The notes: a model not told the origin generated them from the sequence alone. DNA of 64,000 nucleotides from Pseudooceanicola sp. (GCF_029213205.1 NZ_JARGNH010000002.1:96495-160494), one strand, 5' to 3'. Shown: positions 44,111 to 54,015, numbered from the stretch's first letter. A program made the numbers and translations.

Positions 44111-44950
44111 ATGACCATGACCGACACCCGGACCGACAGCCCCAAACAGCCGAGCCTGCCTGACGCGCAGGTGGTGACCAAGGTCACCCATTGGACCGAC
44201 CGGCTGTTTTCTTTCCGGGTGACACGGCCCGCGACCCTGCGCTTTCGCTCTGGCGAATTCGTGATGATCGGGCTGATGGGCGACCCCGATCCCAAGACCG
44301 GCAAGAGCAAACCCCTGCTGCGGGCCTATTCCATCGCCTCGCCCGCCTGGGATGAGGAGCTGGAGTTCTATTCGATCAAGGTGCAGGACGGCCCACTGAC
44401 CTCGCGGCTGCAACATATCGAGCCGGGGGACGAGATCATCCTGCGCCCGAAACCGGTCGGCACCCTGGTGCATGACGCGCTGCTGCCCGGAAAACGCTGC
44501 TGGTTCTTTGCCACCGGCACCGGCATCGCGCCCTTCGCCTCGCTGATCCGCGATCCGCAGACCTATGAGGATTACGACAAGGTCATCCTGACCCACACCT
44601 GCCGCAGTGTTGCCGATCTGGAATATGGCCGGCAATTGGTCGAAACCGTGCGCAGTGACGAAATGCTGCGCGAGCTGATTGGCGACGGGCTGGACAAGCT
44701 GGTCTATTACCCGACCACCACCCGCGAGCCGAGCGCCAAGATGGGCCGGGTCACTGACCTGCTTGAGGATGGCACCCTGTTCCGCGACCTCGGCATCACC
44801 GATTTCGGGCCGGAACACGACCGGGCGATGGTCTGCGGCTCGATGGGGCTGAACCTCGACATCAAGCGCATTCTGGAAAGCCACGGGCTGCGCGAAGGCG
44901 CCAATTCCGAGCCCAAGGAATATGTGGTCGAAAAGGCTTTTGTCGGCTGA
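44111..44950 (+). CDS. fpr: ferredoxin--NADP(+) reductase
   Basis: The 279-residue bacterial-type FNR transfers electrons between NADPH and ferredoxin or flavodoxin. It has FAD-binding LLRAYSIASP, the NADP-binding FATGTGIAPFASLIRDP, CGSMGLNLD and the C-terminal VEKAFVG. Lying 59 bases behind the sulfite reductase operon, it is a likely source of reduced ferredoxin for CysI. A second ATG two codons in (44117) is equally possible as start. Confidence 0.93.
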   Translation: MTMTDTRTDSPKQPSLPDAQVVTKVTHWTDRLFSFRVTRPATLRFRSGEFVMIGLMGDPDPKTGKSKPLLRAYSIASPAWDEELEFYSIKVQDGPLTSRLQHIEPGDEIILRPKPVGTLVHDALLPGKRCWFFATGTGIAPFASLIRDPQTYEDYDKVILTHTCRSVADLEYGRQLVETVRSDEMLRELIGDGLDKLVYYPTTTREPSAKMGRVTDLLEDGTLFRDLGITDFGPEHDRAMVCGSMGLNLDIKRILESHGLREGANSEPKEYVVEKAFVG

Positions 44951-45147
44951 AGCCGCGCATGAAATCGCTGCGGCCGCGCCAACGGATCACTGTTAAACCA
45001 GCAGGTTTGGCCCCGGGTGGCACAGAAATTGCCGAGTTATTGAAGATGGTGAGACCCATCCGCAAACTCCGGAAAGGGATTTGCCAGGATTTGACGCCAT
45101 TCCCGTGACGATCCCGAATCTATAAGACAGCACCCCCGTTCCGCGCC

Positions 45148-47574
45148 CTAGCGCACGACCACCGCCACCAGCGGGCCAGATGGCCTCTCGTGGCTGTGCC
45201 AGCCATCCTCTGCCGCGCCGCCGGTGTGGAACCGCGACCCGGCCTCGACCAGTTCGGCCGAGCGCGAGCGCAGCGCGACGGTCGAGGCGCTGGTTTCCTC
45301 GAACATCGCGACATTCTGCTGAGTCACATTGTCGAGCTGGTTCATCGCTGCGTTCACCTCTTCCAGCGACACCGATTGTTCCGAGGTCGCATTGGCCACC
45401 GTGTCGATCGCCTCGCGCAGCTGGGTGACATAGGCGGCGATTTCGCGGATCGATTCACCGGCCTTGCTGATCTTGTCGGCCCCGGCGCTGATCTCGCCCT
45501 CGCTGGCGGCGATCAGGGCGTTGATTTCCTTGGCCGCGTCCGAGGAGCGATGCGCCAGGGCACGCACTTCGGTGGCGACGACGGCAAAGCCACGGCCGCT
45601 TTCCCCGGCGCGAGCGGCCTCGACTCCGGCGTTCAGGGCCAACAGATTGGTCTGGAATGCGATGTCATCGATCAGGGCGGTCACCTTTGAGATCTTGGCC
45701 GAGGCAGCGACGATCCGGTCCATCGCCGCGACCGCGCTGTCGACCACGGCACCGCTTTCGTCGGCGACCGCCCCGGCACGGTTGGCCATGCCCCGCGCCT
45801 CGCCTGAATTTTCGGCCACCGATTTCACCGAGGCGGCCAGTTCGGTCACCGCCGCTGCGGTTTCTTCCAGCGTGGCCGCCTGCATCTCGGTGCGCCGCGA
45901 CAGATCGGCCGAGGCGGTGGCGATGGCGCTGGCCTCGGAATCGATGCTGCCGGCGTTCGACAGAACCTCGCGGACTAGACGACCAATTTCGCCGACCGCC
46001 TCGTTGAACGAGGTTTGCAGCCGGGCAAAGGCGCCGCCAAATTCGCCCTCCATCCGGGCGCCGAGATTGCCGCGCGCCATGTCCTGGATCGCCGCTGCCA
46101 CCGCATCGATCCCATGCGCGAAGCCGGACATCAGATCGTTGAACTGGCGCGCCAACTCATCCAGATCCTTCTGGCCGAAATCCTGCTCGATCCGGCCCGA
46201 AAATTCGCCGGAACTTGCCGCCGAGACCACCAGGGTGATCCGCTCCTGCAAGCATTCCTGTTTGGATTGGCGGATGCGGGCGCTTTCCGCCGCCTGCTGC
46301 ATCTGGACCTGCAGGGCCTTTTGTTCCTCCAGCAGGCGGGTTTGTTCGCGTGCCATCGCCTCTTGTTCCCGCGCATGGGTTTCGGATTCGGCGCGCAGCC
46401 TTTTGTTGTTCTTCAAGGTCTCGGAGAATTGCGCCGCGACACCGGCGATCACCCCGATTTCGGTGCGCGGGTTCTGGTCCGGAAAATCCACGTCGGCATC
46501 GCCCGCAGCCAGACGTTTCATCGCCGTAACGATGCGCGCCGCCGGGCGCACCGCGCCGTTTATCAGGGCAAAGGCAACGATGGAGAAGATCGCGATTCCG
46601 AGGAAAATCTCCACCCCGCCAACGATCCGGGCGATCCACTTGGTGCGGGTCAGCAATTGACCCAGCCGCCGCGTGGTGGCCTCGACATCCAGAAGCAGCG
46701 CCCGGTCGAGCACGGCCAAAGCAGCAATGGCCGGGGCATCATCAACTTCGATCGCCGCATCGATCGCCGCAGCACCGGCGCCCGTTGCAGCGACGTCGCG
46801 TGCCTTGCCGAGCCCGACGAGGTAATCCTCAAGAGTGATCTGCAGCACCATCAGCGCATCAGATTCCGCAGAAGACAGGCCGGTTTCCGCACCAATGGCG
46901 CGCAGATCGACGATTTCGCCCAATCCGGCGCGGAACCCGACCTCGGCCGCCCTGGCATCGTCGGGGTCCAGGCCCAACACATAGGATTTCAGGTCGTGGA
47001 TCGCGCCGCCATAGCCGATGCTGCGTTTCAGATCGCGCAGTTTCTGCCCCTTGCCAATCGGCACCGCATCCGCGACGGCGAGGCGGGCGATGATCCGATC
47101 CAGCGAAGCCACCGCCGCCGCGTCATCGACGGCCAGAAGATCGGGCATCACCGCAGCGACACGCGACATTTCCATCTTGGCCAGCCCGCTTTCATAGGTC
47201 TGAACCACGGCGCGGAGGATCGCCACATCCTCGGCGCTGTCGCGGTCGAGCGCCGCCACGTCGTCCAGCGCCGCAAATGCCGCACCAATCCGCCGCCGCG
47301 CCCTGTCGGAATACTCGATCCCGCCCCGGATCATCGCGTTTTGCAGATTGTGGATCATCCCGCCATAGCCGAGGGCGGCGACCAGATTGTTCACCGCCGA
47401 TTCCAGCGGATTGGCCCGAGAGCTGAGAAGATGCGCCTGATCCTCGGATTTCTCGACCTCGATCAGGATCACCGCAAAGGCGCCGGTGAACAGCAGGGCC
47501 AAAACCATGGTGATTGAGATAATGCCAGTGGCGAGCAGGCGCAGCGACAGGCGAGACAGCAGTGATCGAAACAA
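45148..47574 (-). CDS. methyl-accepting chemotaxis protein
   Basis: The 808-residue chemoreceptor has an N-terminal membrane segment (about 12-38), a large helical periplasmic sensor and a second membrane segment near 325-345. HAMP and a coiled coil follow, then the signalling domain with hairpin tip [20 protein letters not shown] and adjacent [15 protein letters not shown]. The sensor contains two similar stretches, [16 protein letters not shown] (about 69) and [15 protein letters not shown] (about 190), so it looks internally duplicated. There is no C-terminal CheR/CheB pentapeptide. No other chemotaxis genes lie nearby. Confidence 0.92.
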   Translation of the reverse strand: MFRSLLSRLSLRLLATGIISITMVLALLFTGAFAVILIEVEKSEDQAHLLSSRANPLESAVNNLVAALGYGGMIHNLQNAMIRGGIEYSDRARRRIGAAFAALDDVAALDRDSAEDVAILRAVVQTYESGLAKMEMSRVAAVMPDLLAVDDAAAVASLDRIIARLAVADAVPIGKGQKLRDLKRSIGYGGAIHDLKSYVLGLDPDDARAAEVGFRAGLGEIVDLRAIGAETGLSSAESDALMVLQITLEDYLVGLGKARDVAATGAGAAAIDAAIEVDDAPAIAALAVLDRALLLDVEATTRRLGQLLTRTKWIARIVGGVEIFLGIAIFSIVAFALINGAVRPAARIVTAMKRLAAGDADVDFPDQNPRTEIGVIAGVAAQFSETLKNNKRLRAESETHAREQEAMAREQTRLLEEQKALQVQMQQAAESARIRQSKQECLQERITLVVSAASSGEFSGRIEQDFGQKDLDELARQFNDLMSGFAHGIDAVAAAIQDMARGNLGARMEGEFGGAFARLQTSFNEAVGEIGRLVREVLSNAGSIDSEASAIATASADLSRRTEMQAATLEETAAAVTELAASVKSVAENSGEARGMANRAGAVADESGAVVDSAVAAMDRIVAASAKISKVTALIDDIAFQTNLLALNAGVEAARAGESGRGFAVVATEVRALAHRSSDAAKEINALIAASEGEISAGADKISKAGESIREIAAYVTQLREAIDTVANATSEQSVSLEEVNAAMNQLDNVTQQNVAMFEETSASTVALRSRSAELVEAGSRFHTGGAAEDGWHSHERPSGPLVAVVVR

Positions 47575-47696
47575 GGGAAGCCTCCAGAGCTATTCCGGGG
47601 CAGCTAATCGCCTTGGTGTGAAGGTTCGGTTGACTGGACTCGGGTCGCCCGGTCCGAAACTAGGATCTATTTGAAAGACCCAGCGGGCCGGCCAGC

Positions 47697-47939
47697 CTAT
47701 TTCCCGGCTTCCAGCGCCGCGATCCGCGCCGCCAATGCCGCGTTTTCTTCGCGCGCTTTTTGCGCCATCGCCCGCACCGCGTCGAATTCCTCGCGGGTGA
47801 CAAAGTCGCGATCCGCCAGCCAGCGGTCGATCATCGACTTGAACGCGGTGTCGGCCTCGTCCTTGGCGCCCTGGGCAACGCCCATCGCATTGGTCATCAG
47901 TTTCGACATATCGTCGAAGAATTTCGAACGGGTCTGCAT
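47697..47939 (-). CDS. ubiK: UbiK family ubiquinone biosynthesis accessory factor
   Basis: The 80-residue protein has the UbiK/YqiC (BMFP) pattern. An amphipathic N-terminus (KFFDDMSKLMTNAMGVAQGA) is followed by DFVTREEFDAVRAMAQKARE and a C-terminal coiled coil. UbiK helps the aerobic ubiquinone hydroxylases in the Ubi complex. It is divergent from lgt. Confidence 0.85.
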   Translation of the reverse strand: MQTRSKFFDDMSKLMTNAMGVAQGAKDEADTAFKSMIDRWLADRDFVTREEFDAVRAMAQKAREENAALAARIAALEAGK

Positions 47940-48033
47940 CCGGCCCTCCGGTCATGGCTTTGTCTTTATATGCGCTGCACAGCACCGCGCCGCAAGGTTG
48001 ACTTCGTCTGCCGCCACGGCGACAGATGCGCCC

Positions 48034-48930
48034 ATGCAGGCGGTCATTTCATTTCCCGATATCGCACCCGAGCTGGTTTCGATCACCCTGTTCGGGATCG
48101 AACTGGCGCTGCGCTGGTATGCGCTGGCCTATATCGGCGGCGTGGTCCTGGGCTATCTGCTGATCCGGCGGGCCCTGGCACGCCCGACGCTCTGGCCCGG
48201 CAACACCGCGCCAATGGACCGCGAGGCGCTGGAGGATCTGCTGTTCTGGCTGGTCATCGGCATCATCGTCGGCGGGCGGCTGGCTTTTGTTTTGCTCTAT
48301 CAGCCGGGGTATTACCTGTCGCATCCCGGCGACATCATCAAGCTGTGGCAGGGCGGCATGGCGTTTCACGGCGGCTTTGCCGGGGTCTGCGTCGCGACGC
48401 TGATCTGGTGCCGGGCCAAGGGCGTATCCCTGGCCAGCACCGCCGATGCCCTGGCATTGGTAGCGCCGATCGGCATCGGGCTGGGCCGAATCGCGAACTT
48501 CATCAATAACGAGCTTTGGGGGCGGCCAACCGATGTGCCCTGGGCTGTCGCCTTTCCCGGGCCAGCGGCGCAGAATTGCCCCGGTGTCATCGGAATTTGC
48601 GGGCGGCACCCTTCACAGCTTTATGAGGCCGGGCTTGAGGGGCTGCTGCTGGGGCTGATCCTGGCGCTGGCGGTCTGGCGCTTTGGCGCGTTCAGACGGC
48701 CCTGGCTGACCACCGGGCTGTTCCTGACCCTCTATGGCCTCGCCCGGTTCTTCGTCGAATTCTTTCGCCTGGCGGATGGGCAATTCATCAGCCCCGACAA
48801 CCCCTATGGCCATGTGCTGCGGCTGACCGACAGCCTTGGCATCACCATGGGTCAGCTGCTGTCGCTGCCGATGATTCTGATCGGGCTGGCACTGGTCGTC
48901 CTGGCGCTGCGTCGCGCGCCAGTGACATGA
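48034..48930 (+). CDS. lgt: prolipoprotein diacylglyceryl transferase
   Basis: Lgt transfers diacylglycerol from phosphatidylglycerol to the lipobox cysteine of prolipoproteins in the inner membrane. The 298-residue protein has seven predicted membrane segments, GGMAFHGGFAGV (essential His) and the signature GLGRIANFINNELWGRPT. ATG 48034 gives a normal N-terminus. The stop overlaps the next gene in ATGA, and the junction contains a 15-bp duplication. Confidence 0.95.
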   Translation: MQAVISFPDIAPELVSITLFGIELALRWYALAYIGGVVLGYLLIRRALARPTLWPGNTAPMDREALEDLLFWLVIGIIVGGRLAFVLLYQPGYYLSHPGDIIKLWQGGMAFHGGFAGVCVATLIWCRAKGVSLASTADALALVAPIGIGLGRIANFINNELWGRPTDVPWAVAFPGPAAQNCPGVIGICGRHPSQLYEAGLEGLLLGLILALAVWRFGAFRRPWLTTGLFLTLYGLARFFVEFFRLADGQFISPDNPYGHVLRLTDSLGITMGQLLSLPMILIGLALVVLALRRAPVT

Positions 48931-48956
48931 GCGCCAGTGACATGAGCCGCGGTGAC
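48912..48956 (+). repeat. 15-bp tandem duplication at the lgt/midA junction
   Basis: GCGCCAGTGACATGA-type units begin at about 48916 and 48931, with a third partial unit GCCGCGGTGACATGG. The duplication repeats the ATGA stop/start overlap, so three in-frame ATGs (48927, 48942, 48957) can start the downstream gene. Confidence 0.75.
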
Positions 48957-50042
48957 ATGGACCTGCGCGCCATCCTGCTGCGCCGGATCGCCGCCGAGGG
49001 GCCAATGCCGCTGTCCGATTACATGGCGGCCTGCCTGCTGCATCCGGTGCATGGCTATTACACCAGCCGCGATCCGCTGGGCCGCGACGGCGATTTCATC
49101 ACCGCCCCCGAGATCAGCCAGATGTTCGGAGAGCTGATCGGCCTCTGCCTGGCGCAGAGTTGGCTGGACCAAGGCGCGCCGTCGCCGGTGACCCTGGCCG
49201 AGCTGGGGCCGGGCCGGGGCACGCTGATCGCCGATGTGCTGCGCGCCACCGCGCATGTGCCGGGGTTTCACGCCGCGGTCGAGCTGCATCTGGTCGAGGC
49301 CTCGCCGGTGCTGCGCGCCCGTCAGCAGGCGGCCTTGGCCGGTCATCCGGCACATTGGCATGACCAGGTCAGCGAACTGCCGGAACAGCCGCTGCTGTTG
49401 ATCGCCAATGAATTCTTTGACGCCCTGCCGATCCGCCAGTTTCGCCGCAGCGGCGACCTCTGGCGCGAAACCGTGGTCGGGGCGACGGCAGGCGCGCTGA
49501 GCCTGGGGCTGTCGCCGCCTGCCCCGATTGGCGCCTTGCAGCACCGCCTGAGCGACACCGCCGAGGGCGATATTGTCGAGATCTGCCCCGGTGCCGCCGC
49601 CATCGCCCAGGCGATCAGCACCCGGATCGAAACCCATGGCGGTGCGGCGCTGATCGTCGATTACGGCGATTGGCACGCCCTTGGCGATACCTTTCAGGCA
49701 CTGCGCGGCCACGCCCCGACCGATCCGCTGGCCGATCCCGGCACCGCCGACCTGACCGCACATGTCGATTTCGAAACGCTGGCCGACGCCGCCTCGGCCC
49801 ACAGCCTGCTGACACCGCAGGGGGTGTTTCTGGAACGGCTGGGGATCACCGAGCGCGCGCAGCGGCTGGCCGATCGGTTGAGCGGTGACGCGCTTTCCGG
49901 TCACATTGCCGCACATCGCCGCTTGACCCATCCGCAGGAAATGGGGACGCTCTTTAAGGTGATTGCATTTTATCCAAGCCAGGCCAGCCCGCCGCCGGGG
50001 CTTGAAGCCATGAGGCTGCAGACCCGGGGACCGCAGGCATGA
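48927..50042 (+). CDS. MidA/NDUFAF7-like SAM-dependent methyltransferase
   Basis: The 371-residue protein belongs to the DUF185/MidA family. The mitochondrial member NDUFAF7 dimethylates an arginine of complex I subunit NDUFS2. Motifs are MPLSDYMAACLLHPVHGYY, the SAM loop LAELGPGRGTL, and NEFFDALPIRQF. The first of three closely spaced ATGs is reported. The true start may be 48942 or 48957, since the first residues MSASDMSRGDM come from the duplicated junction. It overlaps pgeF by four bases. Confidence 0.88.
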   Translation: MSASDMSRGDMDLRAILLRRIAAEGPMPLSDYMAACLLHPVHGYYTSRDPLGRDGDFITAPEISQMFGELIGLCLAQSWLDQGAPSPVTLAELGPGRGTLIADVLRATAHVPGFHAAVELHLVEASPVLRARQQAALAGHPAHWHDQVSELPEQPLLLIANEFFDALPIRQFRRSGDLWRETVVGATAGALSLGLSPPAPIGALQHRLSDTAEGDIVEICPGAAAIAQAISTRIETHGGAALIVDYGDWHALGDTFQALRGHAPTDPLADPGTADLTAHVDFETLADAASAHSLLTPQGVFLERLGITERAQRLADRLSGDALSGHIAAHRRLTHPQEMGTLFKVIAFYPSQASPPPGLEAMRLQTRGPQA

Positions 50043-50794
50043 CGCTGGAAATCCTGACCTCCGACGCGCTGGCGCCGATCCGGCACGGGTTCTTTACCCG
50101 GCGCGGCGGCGCCTCCTCCGGCGTCTTCGCCGGGCTGAACTGCGGCCATGGATCCTCTGATCTGGCGGAAATCGTCGCCATCAACCGCAACCGGGTGGCC
50201 GAGGCGATGCAGACGACATCCGCGGAGCTGCAGGGGCTGCATCAGGTCCATTCGGCCCGTGCCGTGGTGGCCGATCCGACCCGCGACACCCCCGAACAGG
50301 CCGACGGGATCGTCACCGATCAGCCCGGCATGGTGCTGGCGGTGCTGACCGCCGATTGCCAGCCGGTGCTGTTTGCCGATGCCGAGGCCGGGGTGATCGG
50401 CGCCGCCCATGCCGGGTGGCGCGGGGCGCTGGACGGGGTGCTTGAGGCGACGATCGAGGCGATGGAAACCCTCGGTGCCGCGCGCGACAGGATCACGGCG
50501 GTAATCGGGCCGAGCATCAGCCAGGCCGCCTATGAGGTCGGGCCGGAGTTTCTGGACGACTTCCTCGCCGAGGATCAGGCCAATACCCGGTTCTTTGCCA
50601 ATGGCCACGGCGACCGGATGCTGTTCGACCTGCCCGCCTATGGGCTCTACCGGCTCAGGCGCGCCGGTGTGGGTCAGGCGGAATGGACCCGGCATTGCAC
50701 CTATTCCGACCCCGACCGGTTTTATTCCTATCGCCGCACCACCCATCTGGGCGAAGCCGACTACGGACGGCTGATCTCGACCATCCGGCTGTAA
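50039..50794 (+). CDS. pgeF: peptidoglycan editing factor / multicopper-like polyphenol oxidase family (YfiH)
   Basis: The 251-residue DUF152 protein has the metal-site motifs LHQVHSARAVV, TADCQPVLF and GAAHAGWRGALDGV, with FYSYRR near the C-terminus. In E. coli PgeF removes peptidoglycan precursors misincorporating L-Ser. Other members act as purine nucleosidases. It overlaps midA (ATGA), giving an lgt-midA-pgeF unit found widely in alphaproteobacteria. Confidence 0.92.
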   Translation: MTLEILTSDALAPIRHGFFTRRGGASSGVFAGLNCGHGSSDLAEIVAINRNRVAEAMQTTSAELQGLHQVHSARAVVADPTRDTPEQADGIVTDQPGMVLAVLTADCQPVLFADAEAGVIGAAHAGWRGALDGVLEATIEAMETLGAARDRITAVIGPSISQAAYEVGPEFLDDFLAEDQANTRFFANGHGDRMLFDLPAYGLYRLRRAGVGQAEWTRHCTYSDPDRFYSYRRTTHLGEADYGRLISTIRL

Positions 50795-51042
50795 TCACGT
50801 CACACTTGCGGCAAATCGCGCCCGGATTCTGCCTGAATTCGCGACATCACGCGCCGGGTTTTCCACCAATACCCTTGTTTTCATGGCTTTGACCCGCTGC
50901 CTTGATTCATAGGGGCAACCATCAAAGAAAAATCAAAGATTCGAAAAATAGTCTGTTTTTGCCCTTCGTCGGCCCCAAACCAGCGGCATCCTGGACCTAT
51001 CGCACCAGACCCCCGGTGCCAGATAGTGGAAGGAACTTTCCG

Positions 51043-51180
51043 ATGCGGACGAAACAAAAACGCTGGATGAAATCGGTGATCGAAGCCTCCAAGGCCGACT
51101 ATGCGCCGCTGCCGTTCCACCGCGGCACCCGCAAATCCCTGAACGTCCGTCGCGATGCCGCCACCCCAAAGGCCGCCTGA
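51043..51180 (+). CDS. 45-residue basic protein, function unknown
   Basis: A small frame from ATG 51043, with AAGGAA (51030-51035) seven bases upstream, encodes a highly basic protein: MRTKQKRWMKSVIEASKADY then APLPFHRGTRKSLNVRRDA. It stands alone between pgeF and the Hint gene. Composition suggests nucleic-acid or ribosome association. I believe similar short proteins occur in Rhodobacterales but cannot verify this here. Confidence 0.7.
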   Translation: MRTKQKRWMKSVIEASKADYAPLPFHRGTRKSLNVRRDAATPKAA

Positions 51181-51291
51181 ACCGCATCGCCTGTGGCCAG
51201 GGCCTGACCGGGCTCCTGGTAGACGCGGACCGATCCGCAGTTAACTCCATCGAAATCTTGACGCCTTCGTCACGACAGTGATTCGGCGCAA

Positions 51292-51331
51292 ATGTGGCCG
51301 CATTGCGGCCCAATGTGGCCAGATTGTGGCC
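51292..51331. repeat. four TGYGGCC motifs at helical spacing
   Basis: TGTGGCC at 51293, TGCGGCC at 51304, TGTGGCC at 51314 and TGTGGCC at 51325 are spaced 11, 10 and 11 bp. They lie about 190 bases upstream of the Hint-domain gene in the 340-base gap 51181-51520, which otherwise shows no gene. One face of the helix is repeated four times, as expected for a multimeric DNA-binding protein. Confidence 0.5.
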
Positions 51332-51520
51332 CTACCCCGGCGTTCGGAAACGAAGCGGATCCGCACCTGCGGATTACCCCTCGCATCGTGCACAATGCCT
51401 GCAATTCTTTGACTTTTGGCCAGTTTCTAGGCACATTTGACCCATTGCTGCACGACTGTCCGTCTGTCGTTGCTGGTGGGGGCCAGCGCGGATGTGACAC
51501 CCAATTGAACGGGTTCACAC

Positions 51521-52285
51521 ATGACGATATCTCCTCGCGCCTTCGGGCACGGTTCCCTCCCGGCTGAGCTGTCCTTAGCCAAACGTCGCGGCCCCTTGCT
51601 GCGCCGCTACACCAACGCCACGATCGGGGTGAAGGGGTATGAGCGGGTCAGCGAACATATGGCCCCGGCCACGGCGGAATTTGAAAACGCCTTCAACGCC
51701 TTTGCCCGTGGCACCCTGATCTCCACCCCGGACGGGCCGCGCGCGATCGAGGATCTGCGCCCCGGCCAATTGGTGGAAACCCTGGAAAACGGCCCCCAGG
51801 CAATCACCTGGATCGGTTCGATGACCCTGGTGCCCAGCGCCCCGGTGGTGGATCCGGCACAATCGCGCCTGACCCGGATCACCGGCGACCGGTTCGGCCA
51901 GGGCAAACCGGCCTCTGATCTGATGGTCGGCCCCGGTGCCCGGATGTTGCATTCGCCCGACATGCTGCGCGATGACGAGTTGCGCGGCCAGTCCTACACC
52001 AGTTTTACCGATTTCGTTGACGGCGACAGCGTGTTCGAGGTGGTGCCGCCGGCGGCGCTGGAAACCTTCCACCTGTGCCTCGCCCAGCATGCCACGATCT
52101 TTGCCAATGAGGTCGCCGTCGAATCCTATCACCCCGGCTATCACCTTGCGGAAACCATGGGCCCGAACAAGTTGGCGCTGTTCGTGTCGCTGTTCCCGCA
52201 TCTGGATGAATTGGCGGATTTCGGGCTGCTGGCGCATCCGCGCATGTCACTGCGCACCCTGATGATGAAGCAATCCGCCGCCTGA
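51521..52285 (+). CDS. Hint-domain (Hint_2) protein lacking the usual nucleophile
   Basis: The 254-residue protein has a Hedgehog/intein-type Hint domain: AFARGTLISTPDGPRAIEDL, then PGQLVETLENGPQAITWIGS, DLMVGPGARMLHSPDMLRDD and SFTDFVDGDSVFEVV. In Rhodobacteraceae such domains often end large secreted proteins and begin CF-x-GTLI. Here the position before the GTLI strand is Ala rather than Cys, so autocleavage looks impossible. No signal peptide or calcium-binding repeats are present. Function unknown; it may be a regulatory or relic domain. Confidence 0.85.
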   Translation: MTISPRAFGHGSLPAELSLAKRRGPLLRRYTNATIGVKGYERVSEHMAPATAEFENAFNAFARGTLISTPDGPRAIEDLRPGQLVETLENGPQAITWIGSMTLVPSAPVVDPAQSRLTRITGDRFGQGKPASDLMVGPGARMLHSPDMLRDDELRGQSYTSFTDFVDGDSVFEVVPPAALETFHLCLAQHATIFANEVAVESYHPGYHLAETMGPNKLALFVSLFPHLDELADFGLLAHPRMSLRTLMMKQSAA

Positions 52286-52391
52286 CCTGGCCACGCGTGC
52301 ACTCTGCGGCCCTTCCCGCCGGGCGGGGCCATTTGCGTTAACCTGGGTCGGTTTCAGAGGGGATCAGGTGGCCCGGATCAGACGGGTTGGC

Positions 52392-52892
52392 TCAAGCTGT
52401 CCGGCTCAACCGGTCCTCGAGCACATCAAACGGCACCCCCGGCTCATCCTTGGCGCAGCGGATCACCAGCGAGGTCTTGACGCTGGCGACATTGTCGGCG
52501 GCGGTCAGTTCCTCGGTCAGGAAGGTCTGAAAGGTCGATAGGTCGGGCGCGACGCATTTCAGGATGAAATCCACCTCGCCGTTCAGCATGTGACATTCGC
52601 GGACCAGCGGCCAGGCACGGCAGCGCTCTTCAAAAGTCGAAAGATCCGCTTCGGCCTGGCTCAACAGCCCGACCATGGCAAAGACCTGCACCTCGAAACC
52701 CAGCACCCGTGTGTCGACATCGGCGTGAAAGCCGCGAATGAATTGCTGGTCCTCCAACGCCCGCACCCGACGCAGGCAGGGTGGTGCCGAAATCCCAACC
52801 CGCCGGGCCAGTTCGACATTGGTCATCCGACCGTCTGCCTGAAGCTCGGCCAGGATCTTGCGGTCAATCGGATCGAGCCGGGCACCGGCCAT
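52392..52892 (-). CDS. Lrp/AsnC family regulator divergent from trxB
   Basis: The 166-residue protein has an HTH (LDPIDRKILAELQADGRMTN, ARRVGISAPPCLRRVRALED) and an AsnC/RAM effector domain with the GEVDFILKCVAP loop. The C-terminal tail is slightly longer than usual. It is divergent from trxB with 178 bases between, so it may sense an amino acid such as cysteine and adjust thiol metabolism; this is inference from position. Confidence 0.9.
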   Translation of the reverse strand: MAGARLDPIDRKILAELQADGRMTNVELARRVGISAPPCLRRVRALEDQQFIRGFHADVDTRVLGFEVQVFAMVGLLSQAEADLSTFEERCRAWPLVRECHMLNGEVDFILKCVAPDLSTFQTFLTEELTAADNVASVKTSLVIRCAKDEPGVPFDVLEDRLSRTA

Positions 52893-53070
52893 ATGCTACC
52901 CTCCCAGGATTGCGTTTGTTATATCCATACCGCCCGTCCGCGCAACAATATTTCGCGCTGGCGCAACATTCCATTCGCAGCATGCCCGCCAGCGGCATAG
53001 CCGCTGTGCCCCGGTTGCGCCGCCGCCGCCCCGCGCCTAGATAGACCCGGCTGACAGAGGAGAGTCCGAC

Positions 53071-54015
53071 ATGGCCGAGACACGCAAAACCAGGGTTCTG
53101 ATCATCGGATCCGGACCGGCAGGCTATACCGCCGGAATCTATGCCAGCCGGGCGATGCTGTCGCCGATCCTGGTCCAGGGGATCGAGCCGGGCGGCCAGC
53201 TGACCACCACCACCGAGGTCGAAAACTGGCCCGGCGACACCGAGGTGCAAGGCCCCGACCTGATGATCCGGATGGAAGCCCATGCCAAGGCGATGGGCTG
53301 TGAGGTCATCTCGGATATCATCACCTCGCTCGATCTCTCAAAACGTCCGTTCGAGGCCAAGGCCGACAGCGGCGCGGACTTCATCGCCGACGCGGTGATC
53401 CTGGCCACCGGCGCCCGCGCCAAATGGCTGGGCCTGCCCTCCGAGGATGCGTTCAAAGGCTTTGGCGTGTCCGCCTGCGCCACCTGCGACGGGTTCTTTT
53501 ATCGCGGTCAGGAGATCGTGGTGATCGGCGGCGGCAACACCGCCGTGGAAGAGGCGCTGTTCCTGACCAATTTCGCCTCCAAGGTGACGCTGATCCACCG
53601 CCGCGGCGAATTGCGGGCGGAAAAGATCCTGATCGACCGGCTGATGAAGAACCCAAAGATCGTACCGCTCTGGCATCACGAGCTGGAAGAGGTCGTCGGC
53701 GACGACAACCCCAAGGGCGTCACCGACGTGAAGGTCAAACATGTCGAGACCGGCGCGATCACCGAGATTCCGGCCAAGGGGGTGTTCGTCGCCATCGGCC
53801 ATGCCCCGGCCAGCGAATTGGTCAAGGATCAGCTGGAGTTGCATCACGGCGGCTATGTCAAAGTGATGCCGGGATCGACCGCGACCAGCATCCCCGGGGT
53901 CTTTGCCGCCGGGGATCTGACCGACCATGTCTATCGCCAGGCGGTGACCAGCGCCGGTATGGGCTGCATGGCGGCGCTGGATGCCGAACGGTTCCTTGCC
54001 GAAGCCGAAGATTGA
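53071..54015 (+). CDS. trxB: thioredoxin-disulfide reductase
   Basis: TrxB reduces thioredoxin with NADPH and FAD in the cytosol. The 314-residue protein has [18 protein letters not shown], the redox-active CATC (in [15 protein letters not shown]), the NADP motif [15 protein letters not shown] and [28 protein letters not shown] precedes the ATG. The length is typical of the low-molecular-weight bacterial enzyme. Confidence 0.95.
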   Translation: MAETRKTRVLIIGSGPAGYTAGIYASRAMLSPILVQGIEPGGQLTTTTEVENWPGDTEVQGPDLMIRMEAHAKAMGCEVISDIITSLDLSKRPFEAKADSGADFIADAVILATGARAKWLGLPSEDAFKGFGVSACATCDGFFYRGQEIVVIGGGNTAVEEALFLTNFASKVTLIHRRGELRAEKILIDRLMKNPKIVPLWHHELEEVVGDDNPKGVTDVKVKHVETGAITEIPAKGVFVAIGHAPASELVKDQLELHHGGYVKVMPGSTATSIPGVFAAGDLTDHVYRQAVTSAGMGCMAALDAERFLAEAED

